From Bradyrhizobium sp. sGM-13 (GTDB lineage: Bacteria > Pseudomonadota > Alphaproteobacteria > Rhizobiales > Xanthobacteraceae), in assembly GCF_018398875.1 (NCBI RefSeq), contig NZ_JAGWDK010000025.1, positions 33,587 to 97,586 of the forward strand: a stretch of DNA of 64,000 nt, read 5' to 3'. Below, one piece after another: positions 1 to 9,934 of the stretch. Position 1 is the first letter of the stretch, and each line of letters begins with the position of its first letter. The position numbers and the translations under genes were made by a program. A model generated the notes under the pieces. The model did not search any database and was not told where the DNA came from. It saw nothing but the letters and a program-made list of their open reading frames with translations.

Positions 1-63
1 GCCAAGCCCGGCGGCGCCGGCGCCGATGATGGCGACATCGACTGAGGAGGGGAGGGACGTCAT
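1..63 (-). CDS. FAD/NAD(P)-binding oxidoreductase, N-terminus only
   Basis: This is the first 21 codons of a gene that runs off the left edge on the minus strand. It starts at an ATG at 63. The peptide contains VAIIGAGAAGLG, the glycine-rich beta-alpha-beta dinucleotide-binding motif (GxGxxG) that opens flavoprotein oxidoreductases such as HI0933/BaiN-like or amine-oxidase-like enzymes. The subfamily cannot be decided from so little sequence. It is divergent from the next gene, with a 239-bp gap between them. Confidence 0.7.
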   Translation of the reverse strand, partial: MTSLPSSVDVAIIGAGAAGLG

Positions 64-302
64 GCGCAAGGCTGTAGCACGTTCGCGCAGAGGCTAGAAG
101 CCGGCCGTCGACAAGGGGCGATGCCGGGGCCGGCAATCCGGGCGCGTCCGCGAAATTGATCCGCAAGCGGACGTCGGTCGCGGCGGGCAGTTGAGGCGAC
201 ACTGTGGAAATGCTGTGGAAACGACGAGTTCTCTTGCGCCTCGTTCTGTAGTTGTGTTGAATAAAATATTCACTTGTCTCATTTCAGATATGGATTTGAG
301 CC
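64..302. other. Divergent intergenic region
   Basis: This 239-bp gap separates a leftward flavoprotein from a rightward membrane protein and must hold both promoters. The stretch around 241-290 is AT-richer than its surroundings and is the likeliest promoter of the rightward gene. I see no palindrome or RNA element here. Confidence 0.4.
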
Positions 303-2201
303 ATGGCTGCGTTGGATCCGGCTACGAGACGCAAGCGAACCGCCGTTCTCGTCGTTCACGGCATCGGCAGCCAGCGCGCCCTGGAGACAATGCGTGGGGT
401 GATACGCGGCATCTGGCTCGATCGCAACAACCCGGCCGACAAGGACAAGCGGGTATGGACGCATCCGCAAAAGGATGGCGCAGATATCGATCTGTCCGTC
501 ATGACGACCAACAGTGTGCCGGACTCGAAAGATAATCGCAGCGTCGACTTCCACGAACTGTATTGGGCTCATCTGATGAGTGAAACCAGGGCGGTTGCAG
601 TGCTGCTCTGGCTCTACGAGCTTTGCCGGAAGGGTCCGATCATGAAGCTCGGCATGAACGGACTCTGGTGGGCCGCGGCCATTTTCCTGTGCCTGATGAA
701 TCTCTCTTTCGCAGTGCTGGTGCTGCGGGGCGTCCTGCTGTTTTCGGGAAACAGCGCGCAGATTATGCTGGTGGCGCCGTTTCTGCTGCTCGTCGCCAGT
801 ATATTTGTTGGTTTTGCCGTGGCGTGCCGGTGGCTGGCGTTACGGCTCATCATCTTGTTTGCAGTTCTATTGGCGGGCGGAGGCCTGCTGGCCTTCGGCT
901 ACTTCGAGGTCGCGTGGCATTTCCCCGGCAGTCCCGGAATTCCTGATGGCGCCGAACTGGTGACGCTGATTGCGCTGCCTACGCTGATCGCGTTCATCGC
1001 AACTGGGCTGGTCATGGGGCTGCAGGGGCTGCGCGCCTTCTGCTGGGCTTTGTTCATTTCGCTGTTCCTGTTCGGCTGGTTTGTCGCTGCCGACCGGTAT
1101 TGGAATTCGGAGACGGCCTTCATTTCGACCGTGATCAAGGGGTGGGTGTGGGGGCTGAACTCGCCGTGGGCCGTTGCCACGGCCGCGGCCGTGATTGGCC
1201 TCTATCTGGTCGTCAATGCCGCATTCCTGCAGCCCTATCTCGGCGATGCGGCACGCTATTTCCGCAATTCGCCCGCAAATGTCGCGGTGCGCCGGGCGAT
1301 CCGGAAGGATGCCGTGGACACGCTCGAGCGTCTTCACACCAGCGGTCAATACGACCGGATCGTCGTGGTCGCGCACAGCCTCGGAACCGTGGTCGCCTAC
1401 GACATGCTGCGCGCCTATTTCAGCCGGATTTGCAGCGAGCTGCCGCCGGCCGATCAGCTTGGGCAGGAGTTCGCCGACATCGACGGCGCGCCATGGCAGC
1501 CAGACGACAAGACCGCGTCTATCGCAGACAAGAAGGCGTTGCGGACGAAGGCGCGAGCGGCGATCGCAAACATCGCCGCCGCCGCGGCCGTGCAATCGCC
1601 CAATGGACAGCGGCCCAAGAGCTGGCTGGTTACGGATTACGTCACGTTGGGAAGCGCGCTGACCCACGCCTACTTCCTGATGTGTGAGGACAAGAACAAG
1701 ACCGACGCCGCGACGGGCCAGGACAAGGCCGATGCGTCGTCCAAAGCGGCCGACGCCGGGCTCAAGAAAGACTTCAAACGTCGTGTTGAAGAAAGAGAAT
1801 TTCCGACCTGCCCGCCAAAACGGCTCGATGCAGACGGTTTGCTAACGTTCCGGGACCCAAATACGGGGAATAGGCGGATTCATAACGGCGCCCTGTTCGG
1901 CTTGACCCGATGGACCAACATCTATTTCCCGCGGTTTCAGCTTTTCTGGGGAGACGCCATAGGCGGCGCGCTATCGCCGATTTTCGGCTACCACATCGTC
2001 GATCTTGAAGTAGCGACCAAGGCGGCAGGCGGCGCCGACTTCTTCACCCATACCGCCTACTGGGACGTCGAACGCAAGCCCGACACCTACAGCGCCCCGC
2101 ACATCGTTGCGCTGCGCAAGGCCGTCGATCTGATCGACAAAAACGACGCTATCGATCTGGTTGACGACGGTGACGATCCGACCAAGCACGAGGGGGAGTA
2201 G
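303..2201 (+). CDS. Membrane protein with alpha/beta-hydrolase-like (lipase-type) segments
   Basis: This 632-residue protein is of unknown function. The N-terminus has AVLVVHGIGSQR (about residues 16-27), which resembles the oxyanion strand HG of lipases. Near residue 352 is DRIVVVAHSLGTVVAYD, a GxSxG-like nucleophile elbow with H-S-L-G. Between them, at about residues 118-300, are several strongly hydrophobic stretches, probably five or six membrane segments. The hydrolase fold therefore seems to be interrupted by an integral membrane domain. The C-terminal third is soluble and Lys/Asp-rich (about residues 455-500). The gene stands alone, and an intergenic palindrome follows its stop. A lipid hydrolase or esterase role is inference, and no acid/His pair was identified with confidence. 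Confidence 0.7.
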   Translation: MAALDPATRRKRTAVLVVHGIGSQRALETMRGVIRGIWLDRNNPADKDKRVWTHPQKDGADIDLSVMTTNSVPDSKDNRSVDFHELYWAHLMSETRAVAVLLWLYELCRKGPIMKLGMNGLWWAAAIFLCLMNLSFAVLVLRGVLLFSGNSAQIMLVAPFLLLVASIFVGFAVACRWLALRLIILFAVLLAGGGLLAFGYFEVAWHFPGSPGIPDGAELVTLIALPTLIAFIATGLVMGLQGLRAFCWALFISLFLFGWFVAADRYWNSETAFISTVIKGWVWGLNSPWAVATAAAVIGLYLVVNAAFLQPYLGDAARYFRNSPANVAVRRAIRKDAVDTLERLHTSGQYDRIVVVAHSLGTVVAYDMLRAYFSRICSELPPADQLGQEFADIDGAPWQPDDKTASIADKKALRTKARAAIANIAAAAAVQSPNGQRPKSWLVTDYVTLGSALTHAYFLMCEDKNKTDAATGQDKADASSKAADAGLKKDFKRRVEEREFPTCPPKRLDADGLLTFRDPNTGNRRIHNGALFGLTRWTNIYFPRFQLFWGDAIGGALSPIFGYHIVDLEVATKAAGGADFFTHTAYWDVERKPDTYSAPHIVALRKAVDLIDKNDAIDLVDDGDDPTKHEGE

Positions 2202-2205
2202 AGCT

Positions 2206-2261
2206 TGGGCCCCGGCTCAGCAGCGCACCGCTATGGGGCCGCGCTGCGTCCGGGGCACGAG
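2206..2261. repeat. Intergenic palindrome, family E copy 1
   Basis: The segment begins TGGGCCCCGGCTCAGCAGCG and ends GCGCTGCGTCCGGGGCACGA, so its two halves are imperfect inverted repeats. A close relative lies at 19577-19630 and an inverted one at 19499-19549. It sits between the convergent ends of the 303-2201 gene and typA, so it may also act as a bidirectional terminator. Confidence 0.65.
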
Positions 2262-2268
2262 ACTGGCC

Positions 2269-4095
<1,827 letters not shown>

Positions 4096-4220
4096 GGCTC
4101 TTCTTCTGGTCGTGCATGTGGAGGCGCGATCTCACCGGAAAACCGGGACCCACTTTTCCGGATCGCGCTCAAACCTGGGATGCGAACGGGGCCATGGCTC
4201 AAACCTGCCCCAAAAAGGAA

Positions 4221-4241
4221 GCCCGGCCAAAAGGACCGGGC
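4221..4241. terminator. Hairpin between the Crp/Fnr gene and typA
   Basis: GCCCGG (4221-4226) and CCGGGC (4236-4241) form a short GC-rich stem with an A-rich loop. It lies downstream of the Crp/Fnr gene and upstream of typA, both leftward, so it could end the former transcript or fold in the typA leader. There is no good T-tract on the minus strand, so confidence as an intrinsic terminator is low. Confidence 0.4.
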
Positions 4242-4335
4242 ACACCTTACGCGTTGCGGCGCAATATATTCAGAAAACGCCAAAAAACAATGGTTCGTTT
4301 GGCATTTGGTTAGCCGATTTTGGGCATGGCCAGGC

Positions 4336-5091
4336 TCAATTGCCTTCTTCGGGGTCGGGATACACCCCGCGCAAGACCTCGTCAAAATGGGCCTTCACCG
4401 CCTCATTGCAGCGGCAGGATCGGTTCCGCAGCGTCTCCCGGTTACGGACCAGGATCGAGCCGCGCCGGGTCTCCAGCGTGCCTTCCATCCTGAAAGTTTG
4501 AATGACCCGGCTGGTGTAGGAGCGGCCGACGCCGAGCAGGGTCGCCAGTTGCTCATGAGTCAGCGGCACGACGTCATCGCCATCGGTGCGCTCCATCGCC
4601 GAAATGATCCATTTCGCGGTACGCTGCTCGATCGAATGGATCGCATTGCAGGCGGTGGACTGGAAGATTTGCGCCAGCATGCAATCTGCATAGCGGGCGA
4701 AAATGTTGCTCAGCGTGCGTGACTTCGATTTCGCAGCATCGAGCTTGCCGACCGGGAGCCGCACGAACGGCCCCGCGAATTTGACCGTGATGCGAGTATA
4801 GGCTGGGAGATAGCCCTGGCTGACGATTCCGCCCACCGCCCCCTCGCGGCCGATCAGAACGGTTTCGACGTCGCGGCCATCCTCGTTGGCGACCAAGTAA
4901 GAGACGAGGCTGGGGCCGCAGGGAAAATGGACGGTCTCGACGTTATCGCCGGGGTTGTAGAGCAGGTCATTCGGTTGGGTATCGACCGGAACGAGATGTG
5001 GTTCGATCAATCCGAAGTCGGCGTCATTCAAGCGACGCAGCAGGTTATTGAACGGCCGAACGGCGGCCGTCACTTCGCGTCGCGTGAGCAT
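4336..5091 (-). CDS. Crp/Fnr-family transcriptional regulator
   Basis: This 251-residue protein has an N-terminal cyclic-nucleotide-binding-like beta-roll (about 20-150; LYNPGDNVETVHFPCGPSLVSY is its start, cut here into its recognisable parts PGDNVETVHFP and SLVSYL). The C-terminal winged helix-turn-helix contains EQLATLLGVGRSYTSRVIQ. It lacks the N-terminal cysteine cluster of FNR, so it is not an oxygen-sensing Fe-S type. The ATG at 5091 has a strong AGGGGAG ribosome site 5 bases upstream. A perfect 16-bp palindrome at 5140-5155 lies in its promoter region, which suggests autoregulation or control of the divergent response regulator. The ligand is unknown. Confidence 0.88.
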   Translation of the reverse strand: MLTRREVTAAVRPFNNLLRRLNDADFGLIEPHLVPVDTQPNDLLYNPGDNVETVHFPCGPSLVSYLVANEDGRDVETVLIGREGAVGGIVSQGYLPAYTRITVKFAGPFVRLPVGKLDAAKSKSRTLSNIFARYADCMLAQIFQSTACNAIHSIEQRTAKWIISAMERTDGDDVVPLTHEQLATLLGVGRSYTSRVIQTFRMEGTLETRRGSILVRNRETLRNRSCRCNEAVKAHFDEVLRGVYPDPEEGN

Positions 5092-5139
5092 CGGGACTCC
5101 CCTATTTCCCTCAATATAATTGGTTTGGCTCCGTTCATA

Positions 5140-5155
5140 TGTTCACAAGTGAACA
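5140..5155. promoter_or_regulatory. Perfect palindrome TGTTCAC-AA-GTGAACA, candidate operator
   Basis: Two 7-base arms, TGTTCAC and GTGAACA, are separated by AA. The site is 49-64 bases upstream of the Crp/Fnr start and 137 bases upstream of the divergent response-regulator start. Crp/Fnr dimers bind palindromes of about this size, although the canonical CRP site is TGTGA-N6-TCACA. The regulator that binds here is inference. Confidence 0.55.
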
Positions 5156-5291
5156 GACGATCGAACGAAGATGTGGTGGTTTCAGTTCCGGAACAGGCGG
5201 ATGCGCTTTTTGCGAGGCATAGGCCGACTGCCAATCTCCGGGCTTCGGCCCGGATCCCGATCAAAATCTGAACCTTGGAACCGGCGAGAAC

Positions 5292-5672
5292 ATGGACTGC
5301 GCCCCCCGTGACGGCATGCCCTGCGACGTGCTGGTCGTTGAAGACGATCCGATCATCGCACTCGATTTTGAAGACACCATTCTGGGTTTTGGCGTGAAGA
5401 CGGTGCGGATCGCCGCGAACGTGGCCAAGGCGCTCGAATTGATCGCCCATCGGCCGCCGGAATTTGCGCTGCTCGACGTCAGTCTTATCCGCGAAAAGAG
5501 CTTTGCCGTCGCCGAACGGCTTGAGGTGCTCAAGATCCCGTTTGCCTTCGTCACCGGCTATGGCGCCGACGCGCTGCTGCCGGCGGCATTTGCGGCGAAG
5601 CCGCGGCTGCCAAAACCCTGTTCGACCGAAGCGCTTCAGGCGCTGCTGAAGAACAGCCGCGTCATGCCTTGA
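5292..5672 (+). CDS. Single-domain response regulator (receiver only)
   Basis: This 126-residue protein is a CheY-like receiver with no output domain. The acidic pair is in VVEDD (about residues 16-20), the phosphoacceptor aspartate in FALLDVSL (about 61), the conserved Thr/Ser position in AFVTGY (about 89) and the lysine in RLPKP (about 110). Such stand-alone receivers usually act in phosphorelays or on partner proteins. There is no kinase next door. It is divergent from a Crp/Fnr regulator and shares its promoter region and palindrome. Confidence 0.85.
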   Translation: MDCAPRDGMPCDVLVVEDDPIIALDFEDTILGFGVKTVRIAANVAKALELIAHRPPEFALLDVSLIREKSFAVAERLEVLKIPFAFVTGYGADALLPAAFAAKPRLPKPCSTEALQALLKNSRVMP

Positions 5673-5694
5673 ACGGTTGCGGCCGGCGCAGCAA

Positions 5695-7269
5695 TTACAC
5701 CGGCTTGGGATCGAGTGTGGTCGACCACAGCGCAACATCGGCGCGGTCGCGCAAGGTCACCGTCATCTGTCCGCTGCCGCCGTCGATCCTGACATGGCCG
5801 AAAAACTGCATTCCGGCGGACGGCGGCAAGTTCTGGTTGCCGGGCCCCGGCGCCTTGATGAACTTCACCTCGGGTCCGAACGTGTTGTCGAGCTCGTTCG
5901 GGCCGAAGCTGCCGGCGTGCAGGGGACCAGCGACGAACTCCCAGAACGGATCGAATTCTTGAAATTGCGCCTTGTGGGGATTGTAGTAATGCGCGGCCGC
6001 GTAGTGCACATCCGCGGTCAGCCACACCGTATTGACCACGCCCGACGTCTTGATGAAACGCAGGAGATCGGCGATCTCCAGCTCGCGGCCGCGCGGCGGG
6101 CCGTCGTTTTGTGCAACGGCTTCCGAGCCTTTTCTGTTGCGCGCATCATCATAGACGATGATGCCGAGCGGCATGTCGGATGCGATCACCTTCCAGGTGG
6201 CGCGCGAGTTCAACAGTTCCCGTTTCAGCCACGCGAGTTGCGCCGGCCCGAGAAAAAAGCTTTCCGGCCCGTAAGCGGTCTCCTGGTTCGCGCCATTCGG
6301 TCCGCGATAGCTGCGCTCGTCCAGCACGAACACGTCGAGATGCGGGCCATAATGGAGCGTGCGGTAGAGCCGTCCCGGCTCCGTGATGTTCGCGCGGATC
6401 GGATACATCTCGTGGAAGGCGCGTGCTGAGCGGGCCGCGAGCAGGGCGACGTTGCGTTCCCTGTAGACGGCGGGCAATTCCTTGGACGACGACCAGTTGT
6501 TGACGACCTCGTGGTCGTCCCACTGCACGAAGATCGGCACCTCGGCATTGAACGCGCGCAGATGCTCGTCCATGAAGTTGTACTTGTGCGCGGCGCGGAA
6601 TTCGTCGAGCGTTTCGGCGACCTTTGCTTTCTCGGGCGTCGTCACGTTCTTCCAGATCTTGCCGTCGGGAAGCGTCACCTCGCCCTTGATCGGGCCGTCG
6701 GCATAGATGGTGTCGCCCGAGTGCAGCAGGAAATCCGGGCGATGCTTGCGCATGGTGGCGAAGGTGAGCATGCCGCCGTCATCCGGGTTGATGCCCCAGC
6801 CCTGCCCGGCAACATCGCCGCCCCAAACGAAGCTGACGGCGCGGCGGTCGCCAGGTGCGGTGCGAAACCGCCCGACCACCGGCTCGCTTTCGATGCCGGT
6901 ATGGGCGAGGTCGCGAAACCGGATGCGATAGAAGATCTCCTGCCCGGCAGGAAGGTTCTCCAGCAGCATTTTTGCGGTGAAGTCGCTTTCGGGCAGCGCC
7001 GCGATCGGCGGCAAAGCCCGTGCGTTGGCAAAGGATTCGCTCGTGGCGACCTCGACAAGCATTTGCGAGGGTCGGTCGGCGCGCGCCCACACCACGCCGC
7101 CGTCAGCACCGACATCGCCCGACTGCACGCCGGAGGTTACGACGGGCCGGTCCGCGGCGCGGCTGAGATAAGGCGTTGCAATGACGCCAATGGCACCTGC
7201 TCCGGCGGTGGCGAGGAAACGACGCCGCGAAATTCCAGGAAGGCGATTGCGGGAAATCCTGAACCTCAT
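5695..7269 (-). CDS. phoD: PhoD-family alkaline phosphatase, Tat-exported
   Basis: This 524-residue metallophosphoesterase should hydrolyse phosphate mono- or diesters in the periplasm or outside the cell. The N-terminus carries a twin-arginine signal, SRRRFLATAGAGAIG (about residues 14-28), matching Tat export of PhoD enzymes. The PhoD N-terminal domain is followed by a metallophosphatase core with VWGGDVAGQG, LLHSGDTIYADG, VQWDDHEVVNNW and LTADVHYAAAHY, which supply the Asp/His/Asn metal ligands. Length is usual for the family. It ends convergently 22 bp from the response regulator. I see no good Pho box directly upstream. The gene symbol is by family and has not been tested. Confidence 0.92.
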   Translation of the reverse strand: MRFRISRNRLPGISRRRFLATAGAGAIGVIATPYLSRAADRPVVTSGVQSGDVGADGGVVWARADRPSQMLVEVATSESFANARALPPIAALPESDFTAKMLLENLPAGQEIFYRIRFRDLAHTGIESEPVVGRFRTAPGDRRAVSFVWGGDVAGQGWGINPDDGGMLTFATMRKHRPDFLLHSGDTIYADGPIKGEVTLPDGKIWKNVTTPEKAKVAETLDEFRAAHKYNFMDEHLRAFNAEVPIFVQWDDHEVVNNWSSSKELPAVYRERNVALLAARSARAFHEMYPIRANITEPGRLYRTLHYGPHLDVFVLDERSYRGPNGANQETAYGPESFFLGPAQLAWLKRELLNSRATWKVIASDMPLGIIVYDDARNRKGSEAVAQNDGPPRGRELEIADLLRFIKTSGVVNTVWLTADVHYAAAHYYNPHKAQFQEFDPFWEFVAGPLHAGSFGPNELDNTFGPEVKFIKAPGPGNQNLPPSAGMQFFGHVRIDGGSGQMTVTLRDRADVALWSTTLDPKPV

Positions 7270-7364
7270 GCGGCCCTCTTCGGATCTGGCGGGTGCGGTG
7301 TAGCACCGTCAGACCTAGAAAGATTTGATGACGGCTCGATTACCGGGCTGGCAGATCAGGCAGA

Positions 7365-8795
7365 TCAGGCGTTGCCGGCCGCGCGGAACTGCGCGCTGGC
7401 GCGTTGCAGATTTTGCGGCATGCTCAGCAACAGCGACTTGCGGTCGGCGACCGCGTTGTGGAATTGCTCGATCGCGATGTTGAAAGCGGTCAACGTGCCT
7501 TCCTCGATCGTGCCGTGTTCGTAGCACAGCAGCGTGTGGCGCAAGATGTCGTCCGCTTCCGCCTGCATCTGGTCGAGCTCGTCCATCGAATCGCACTGGC
7601 GGGCGGCGCTGAGCATGTCGAGAAGCCGGTCGCGCTGCGATCCGTTGACGTTGCGCTCATCCTTCTTGAGGTAGCCCGCAAACCACGCGCCGGCGGAGCC
7701 CATCGCCGACATCGCCATCAACGTCCACCAGATGTAATCGCTGTAGCGGTCGAGAAAGGTCTTTTCCTCGCCGTCGACAAAGGCGGCGGCGCCGGGATGC
7801 ACGGGAATCGTGGCGTCCTTGTCGGTGTCGGGCGTCTCGATCTTTGCGGTGAGCGGAAACTCGTTCTTCAGGGTTTGCCGGATAGCGAATAGTTGGCGGG
7901 TAAAGGCGGCGATGGTCGATTCCGAAATGCCTCTGCGCGCCACGATGTGATGCGCGAAACTGATGGTCTTGACCTCTGCCTCGGGCTTGTCCGGCGCGCC
8001 GCCAAAGGTCCCGGCGGGAATTTCGGAAGCCTCATAGGCGGGGTGGTTCTGCGCAATCGCTTCCGCCGAATCGATCGCCAGGAATTTCGGCGTGCCGCCA
8101 TCGCGCGTCGAAGCCGCGATCGCGTCCGAAGTGATTTTGCTGTTGACCGGGCCGGCCGCGAGATAGGCATCCGCCTTCTGGCTGCGAATGGCTTCCGCGG
8201 CCTCGTTGGCCGGAAACTGAACGATCTCGACCTTGCCGGGATCGACGCCGTATTGCAGCAGGATCACCTTGAGCAAATTGACATTGGCCTGGGTGCGGCC
8301 GACCACGCCGATGCGACGGCCGGCGAGTTGCGTAATGTTCTTGATCTCGGGCGCGGCCTTCCTGCCTTTGGCAGCCCTGGCCTTGCCGGCCGACGGCACC
8401 CATAACACCGCAACGTTCTTGCGCAGCGTTGCCACGGCCTGCGCGTTCTTCGGCACCTCGAGGTCGCCACGGATGATGGCGAGATCGGCTTTGCCTTCGC
8501 CGAGCAGATTGGCGCTCGCGACCGCGCCGTCAGTTTGCACCGGGCGCAGCCGGACCTGGCTGTTCCTGGGATTATTAAAGGCCTGCGCCAGATTCTGAAC
8601 CACCTTGAGATCGTCGCTGTTGGCAGGGCCAACCGCGATCCGCAGCGTCACCGGCCGCATCGCAAAGTAATAGCCGGCCGCTAGCGCGCCGACGACGGCC
8701 AGTACGCCGGCCAGCGTCACGAATGTCAGCCGTCGTTTCGCAGAGCGGGGCGAGGGGGCGGCCGGCGTTTCCGCAGAATGGGGGCCGTCGGTCAT
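7365..8795 (-). CDS. TAXI-family solute-binding protein, membrane-tethered
   Basis: This 476-residue protein belongs to the TAXI type of TRAP-transporter binding proteins, which bind small carboxylates or amino acids. An N-terminal membrane segment (about residues 22-43, LTFVTLAGVLAVVGALAAGYY) precedes the binding domain. The domain contains LRIAVGPANSDDLKVV, GKADLAIIRGDLEV and GRRIGVVGRTQANVNLL. Near residue 350 a second hydrophobic stretch (YIWWTLMAMSAMGSAGAWFAGYL region) leads into a cytoplasmic tail of about 100 residues, which is not normal for a free periplasmic binding protein. I chose the ATG at 8795, since the upstream in-frame extension has no signal character. No TRAP permease genes are adjacent. 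Confidence 0.8.
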   Translation of the reverse strand: MTDGPHSAETPAAPSPRSAKRRLTFVTLAGVLAVVGALAAGYYFAMRPVTLRIAVGPANSDDLKVVQNLAQAFNNPRNSQVRLRPVQTDGAVASANLLGEGKADLAIIRGDLEVPKNAQAVATLRKNVAVLWVPSAGKARAAKGRKAAPEIKNITQLAGRRIGVVGRTQANVNLLKVILLQYGVDPGKVEIVQFPANEAAEAIRSQKADAYLAAGPVNSKITSDAIAASTRDGGTPKFLAIDSAEAIAQNHPAYEASEIPAGTFGGAPDKPEAEVKTISFAHHIVARRGISESTIAAFTRQLFAIRQTLKNEFPLTAKIETPDTDKDATIPVHPGAAAFVDGEEKTFLDRYSDYIWWTLMAMSAMGSAGAWFAGYLKKDERNVNGSQRDRLLDMLSAARQCDSMDELDQMQAEADDILRHTLLCYEHGTIEEGTLTAFNIAIEQFHNAVADRKSLLLSMPQNLQRASAQFRAAGNA

Positions 8796-9030
8796 CAATC
8801 CCCGGAGGTTTGAGTGGAATTTCACGCACCCGGCACGCTTCATTGACATTCTAGCAAATTTCCCGCGAAACCTTTGTTACATCTCTGTCATGGTTACCGG
8901 CATCCGGGGCTGGACGCGCCTTGCATGCCATTTTTGGGCATGGGGGATCCCCGACGCGGCCTTGGGTGTTAGGCTTGGGTGTTTAGGCTTGGGTATCAGG
9001 TGACAGGCTGATTCAAGCGCGGAGGCGATC
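8796..9030. other. Divergent intergenic region with tandem repeat and Pho-box-like site
   Basis: This gap lies between the leftward TAXI gene and the rightward pterin dehydratase gene. It holds a CATGCC/GGCATG inverted repeat (8924-8942), three tandem copies of a 13-14 bp unit beginning CTTGGGTGTTAGG (8961-9000), and TTGTTAC-ATCT-CTGTCAT at 8874-8891. The second half of that last site matches the rhizobial Pho-box half CTGTCAT exactly, but the first half matches only 4 of 7. Confidence 0.45.
8961..9000. repeat. Three-copy tandem repeat of 13-14 bp
   Basis: Units at 8961-8973, 8974-8987 and 8988-9000 read CTTGGGTGTTAGG, CTTGGGTGTTTAGG and CTTGGGTATCAGG. They sit 30 bp upstream of the pterin dehydratase start, so copy-number change would alter the promoter or 5' leader. 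Confidence 0.8.
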
Positions 9031-9336
9031 ATGGCGGAACGGCTATCGGCAGAAGCGCGGAAATCGGCGCTCGCGGAACTAGCTGGCTGGTCGGAAACGG
9101 CCGGCCGTGAGGCGATTGCCCGCACCTTCACGTTCAAGGACTTCAACGAGGCGTTCGGTTTTATGTCCCGCGCCGCCCTCGTGGCCGAAAAGAACGATCA
9201 CCACCCGGAATGGAAGAACGTCTACAAGACGGTGGAAGTGGTGCTGGCGACCCATGACGCCGGCGGCGTCACCAGGCGCGATATCGATCTGGCCAAGGCC
9301 ATGAACGCCATCGCCGGGCAATTGGGCGTCGCCTGA
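9031..9336 (+). CDS. phhB: 4a-hydroxytetrahydrobiopterin dehydratase (pterin carbinolamine dehydratase)
   Basis: This 101-residue enzyme dehydrates 4a-hydroxytetrahydropterin and so recycles the pterin cofactor of aromatic amino-acid hydroxylases. The signature region is present: FMSRAALVAEKNDHHPEWKN with the catalytic His-His pair, then KTVEVVLATHDAGGVTRRDI and the C-terminal helix DLAKAMNAIAG. Length is typical (about 100). The ATG at 9031 is preceded by GGAGG 6 bases upstream. No phenylalanine hydroxylase gene is in the window. The same fold also serves as a transcription coactivator (DCoH) in other organisms. The next gene starts 106 bp downstream. Confidence 0.95.
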   Translation: MAERLSAEARKSALAELAGWSETAGREAIARTFTFKDFNEAFGFMSRAALVAEKNDHHPEWKNVYKTVEVVLATHDAGGVTRRDIDLAKAMNAIAGQLGVA

Positions 9337-9441
9337 GGTCGCCTCGCCGCGATCTTGCATGGTGGGGCGGACATCCCCAATTCTTCATTCGTACATGTTG
9401 GCCGCGGCGATCTGCCGCGCCGATGCAAGGGGAGCGTCGCG

Positions 9442-9828
9442 ATGGCATCGTCCGATCACACCGCGGGTTTTGAGCCGGCCGACCGGCTGGCACAGGACCG
9501 CGAGAATGTGCGCCGGCGCTTCTGGATCAAGTTCAAGCGGGTGGTAGCACAGCTTCCCTTCGCCGAGGATCTGCTCGCGGCGTACTATTGTGCATTCGAC
9601 AAAGAGACGCCGCGTCACGTACAGGCTGCGCTGCTCGGCGCCGTCGCCTATTTCATCCTGCCGCTCGATTTCATGCCGGACGTGATGCCGCTGCTCGGAT
9701 TCACCGACGATGCGGCTGTGCTCGCCACCGCCATCCGCTTGGTCGCAAGTCACATCACGCAGGAGCATCGCGATGCCGCCCGCGCTGCGCTGAAGCGCGG
9801 GATCGACGCTGATGAAGCGATGGAATAG
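9442..9828 (+). CDS. YkvA/DUF1232-family small membrane protein
   Basis: This 128-residue protein has the DUF1232 core, seen as AAYYCAFDKETPRHVQAALLG followed by AVAYFILPLDFMPDVMPLLG and FTDDAAVLATAIRLV. The hydrophobic core suggests one or two membrane-associated helices. The function of this widespread family is unknown. I chose the ATG at 9442 because AAGGGGAG lies 7-8 bases upstream. The longer in-frame reading from 9355 has no such site. A strong bidirectional hairpin follows the stop. Confidence 0.85.
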   Translation: MASSDHTAGFEPADRLAQDRENVRRRFWIKFKRVVAQLPFAEDLLAAYYCAFDKETPRHVQAALLGAVAYFILPLDFMPDVMPLLGFTDDAAVLATAIRLVASHITQEHRDAARAALKRGIDADEAME

Positions 9829-9837
9829 CGGATGCCA

Positions 9838-9870
9838 AAAGCCCGTTTCGATTGAATCGGAACGGGCTTT
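9838..9870. terminator. Bidirectional intrinsic terminator
   Basis: AAAGCCCGTTTCGATT and AATCGGAACGGGCTTT form a 16-bp stem with one mismatch and a very short loop. A runs on one side and T runs on the other make it work in both directions. It separates the rightward DUF1232 gene from the leftward TAXI gene, which are convergent. Confidence 0.85.
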
Positions 9871-9934
9871 CGATTTCTGGCCTTGATGAACCGGCGGCCG
9901 TCCCGGATCGACGCCGGCTTTCGCCGGAAGACGC

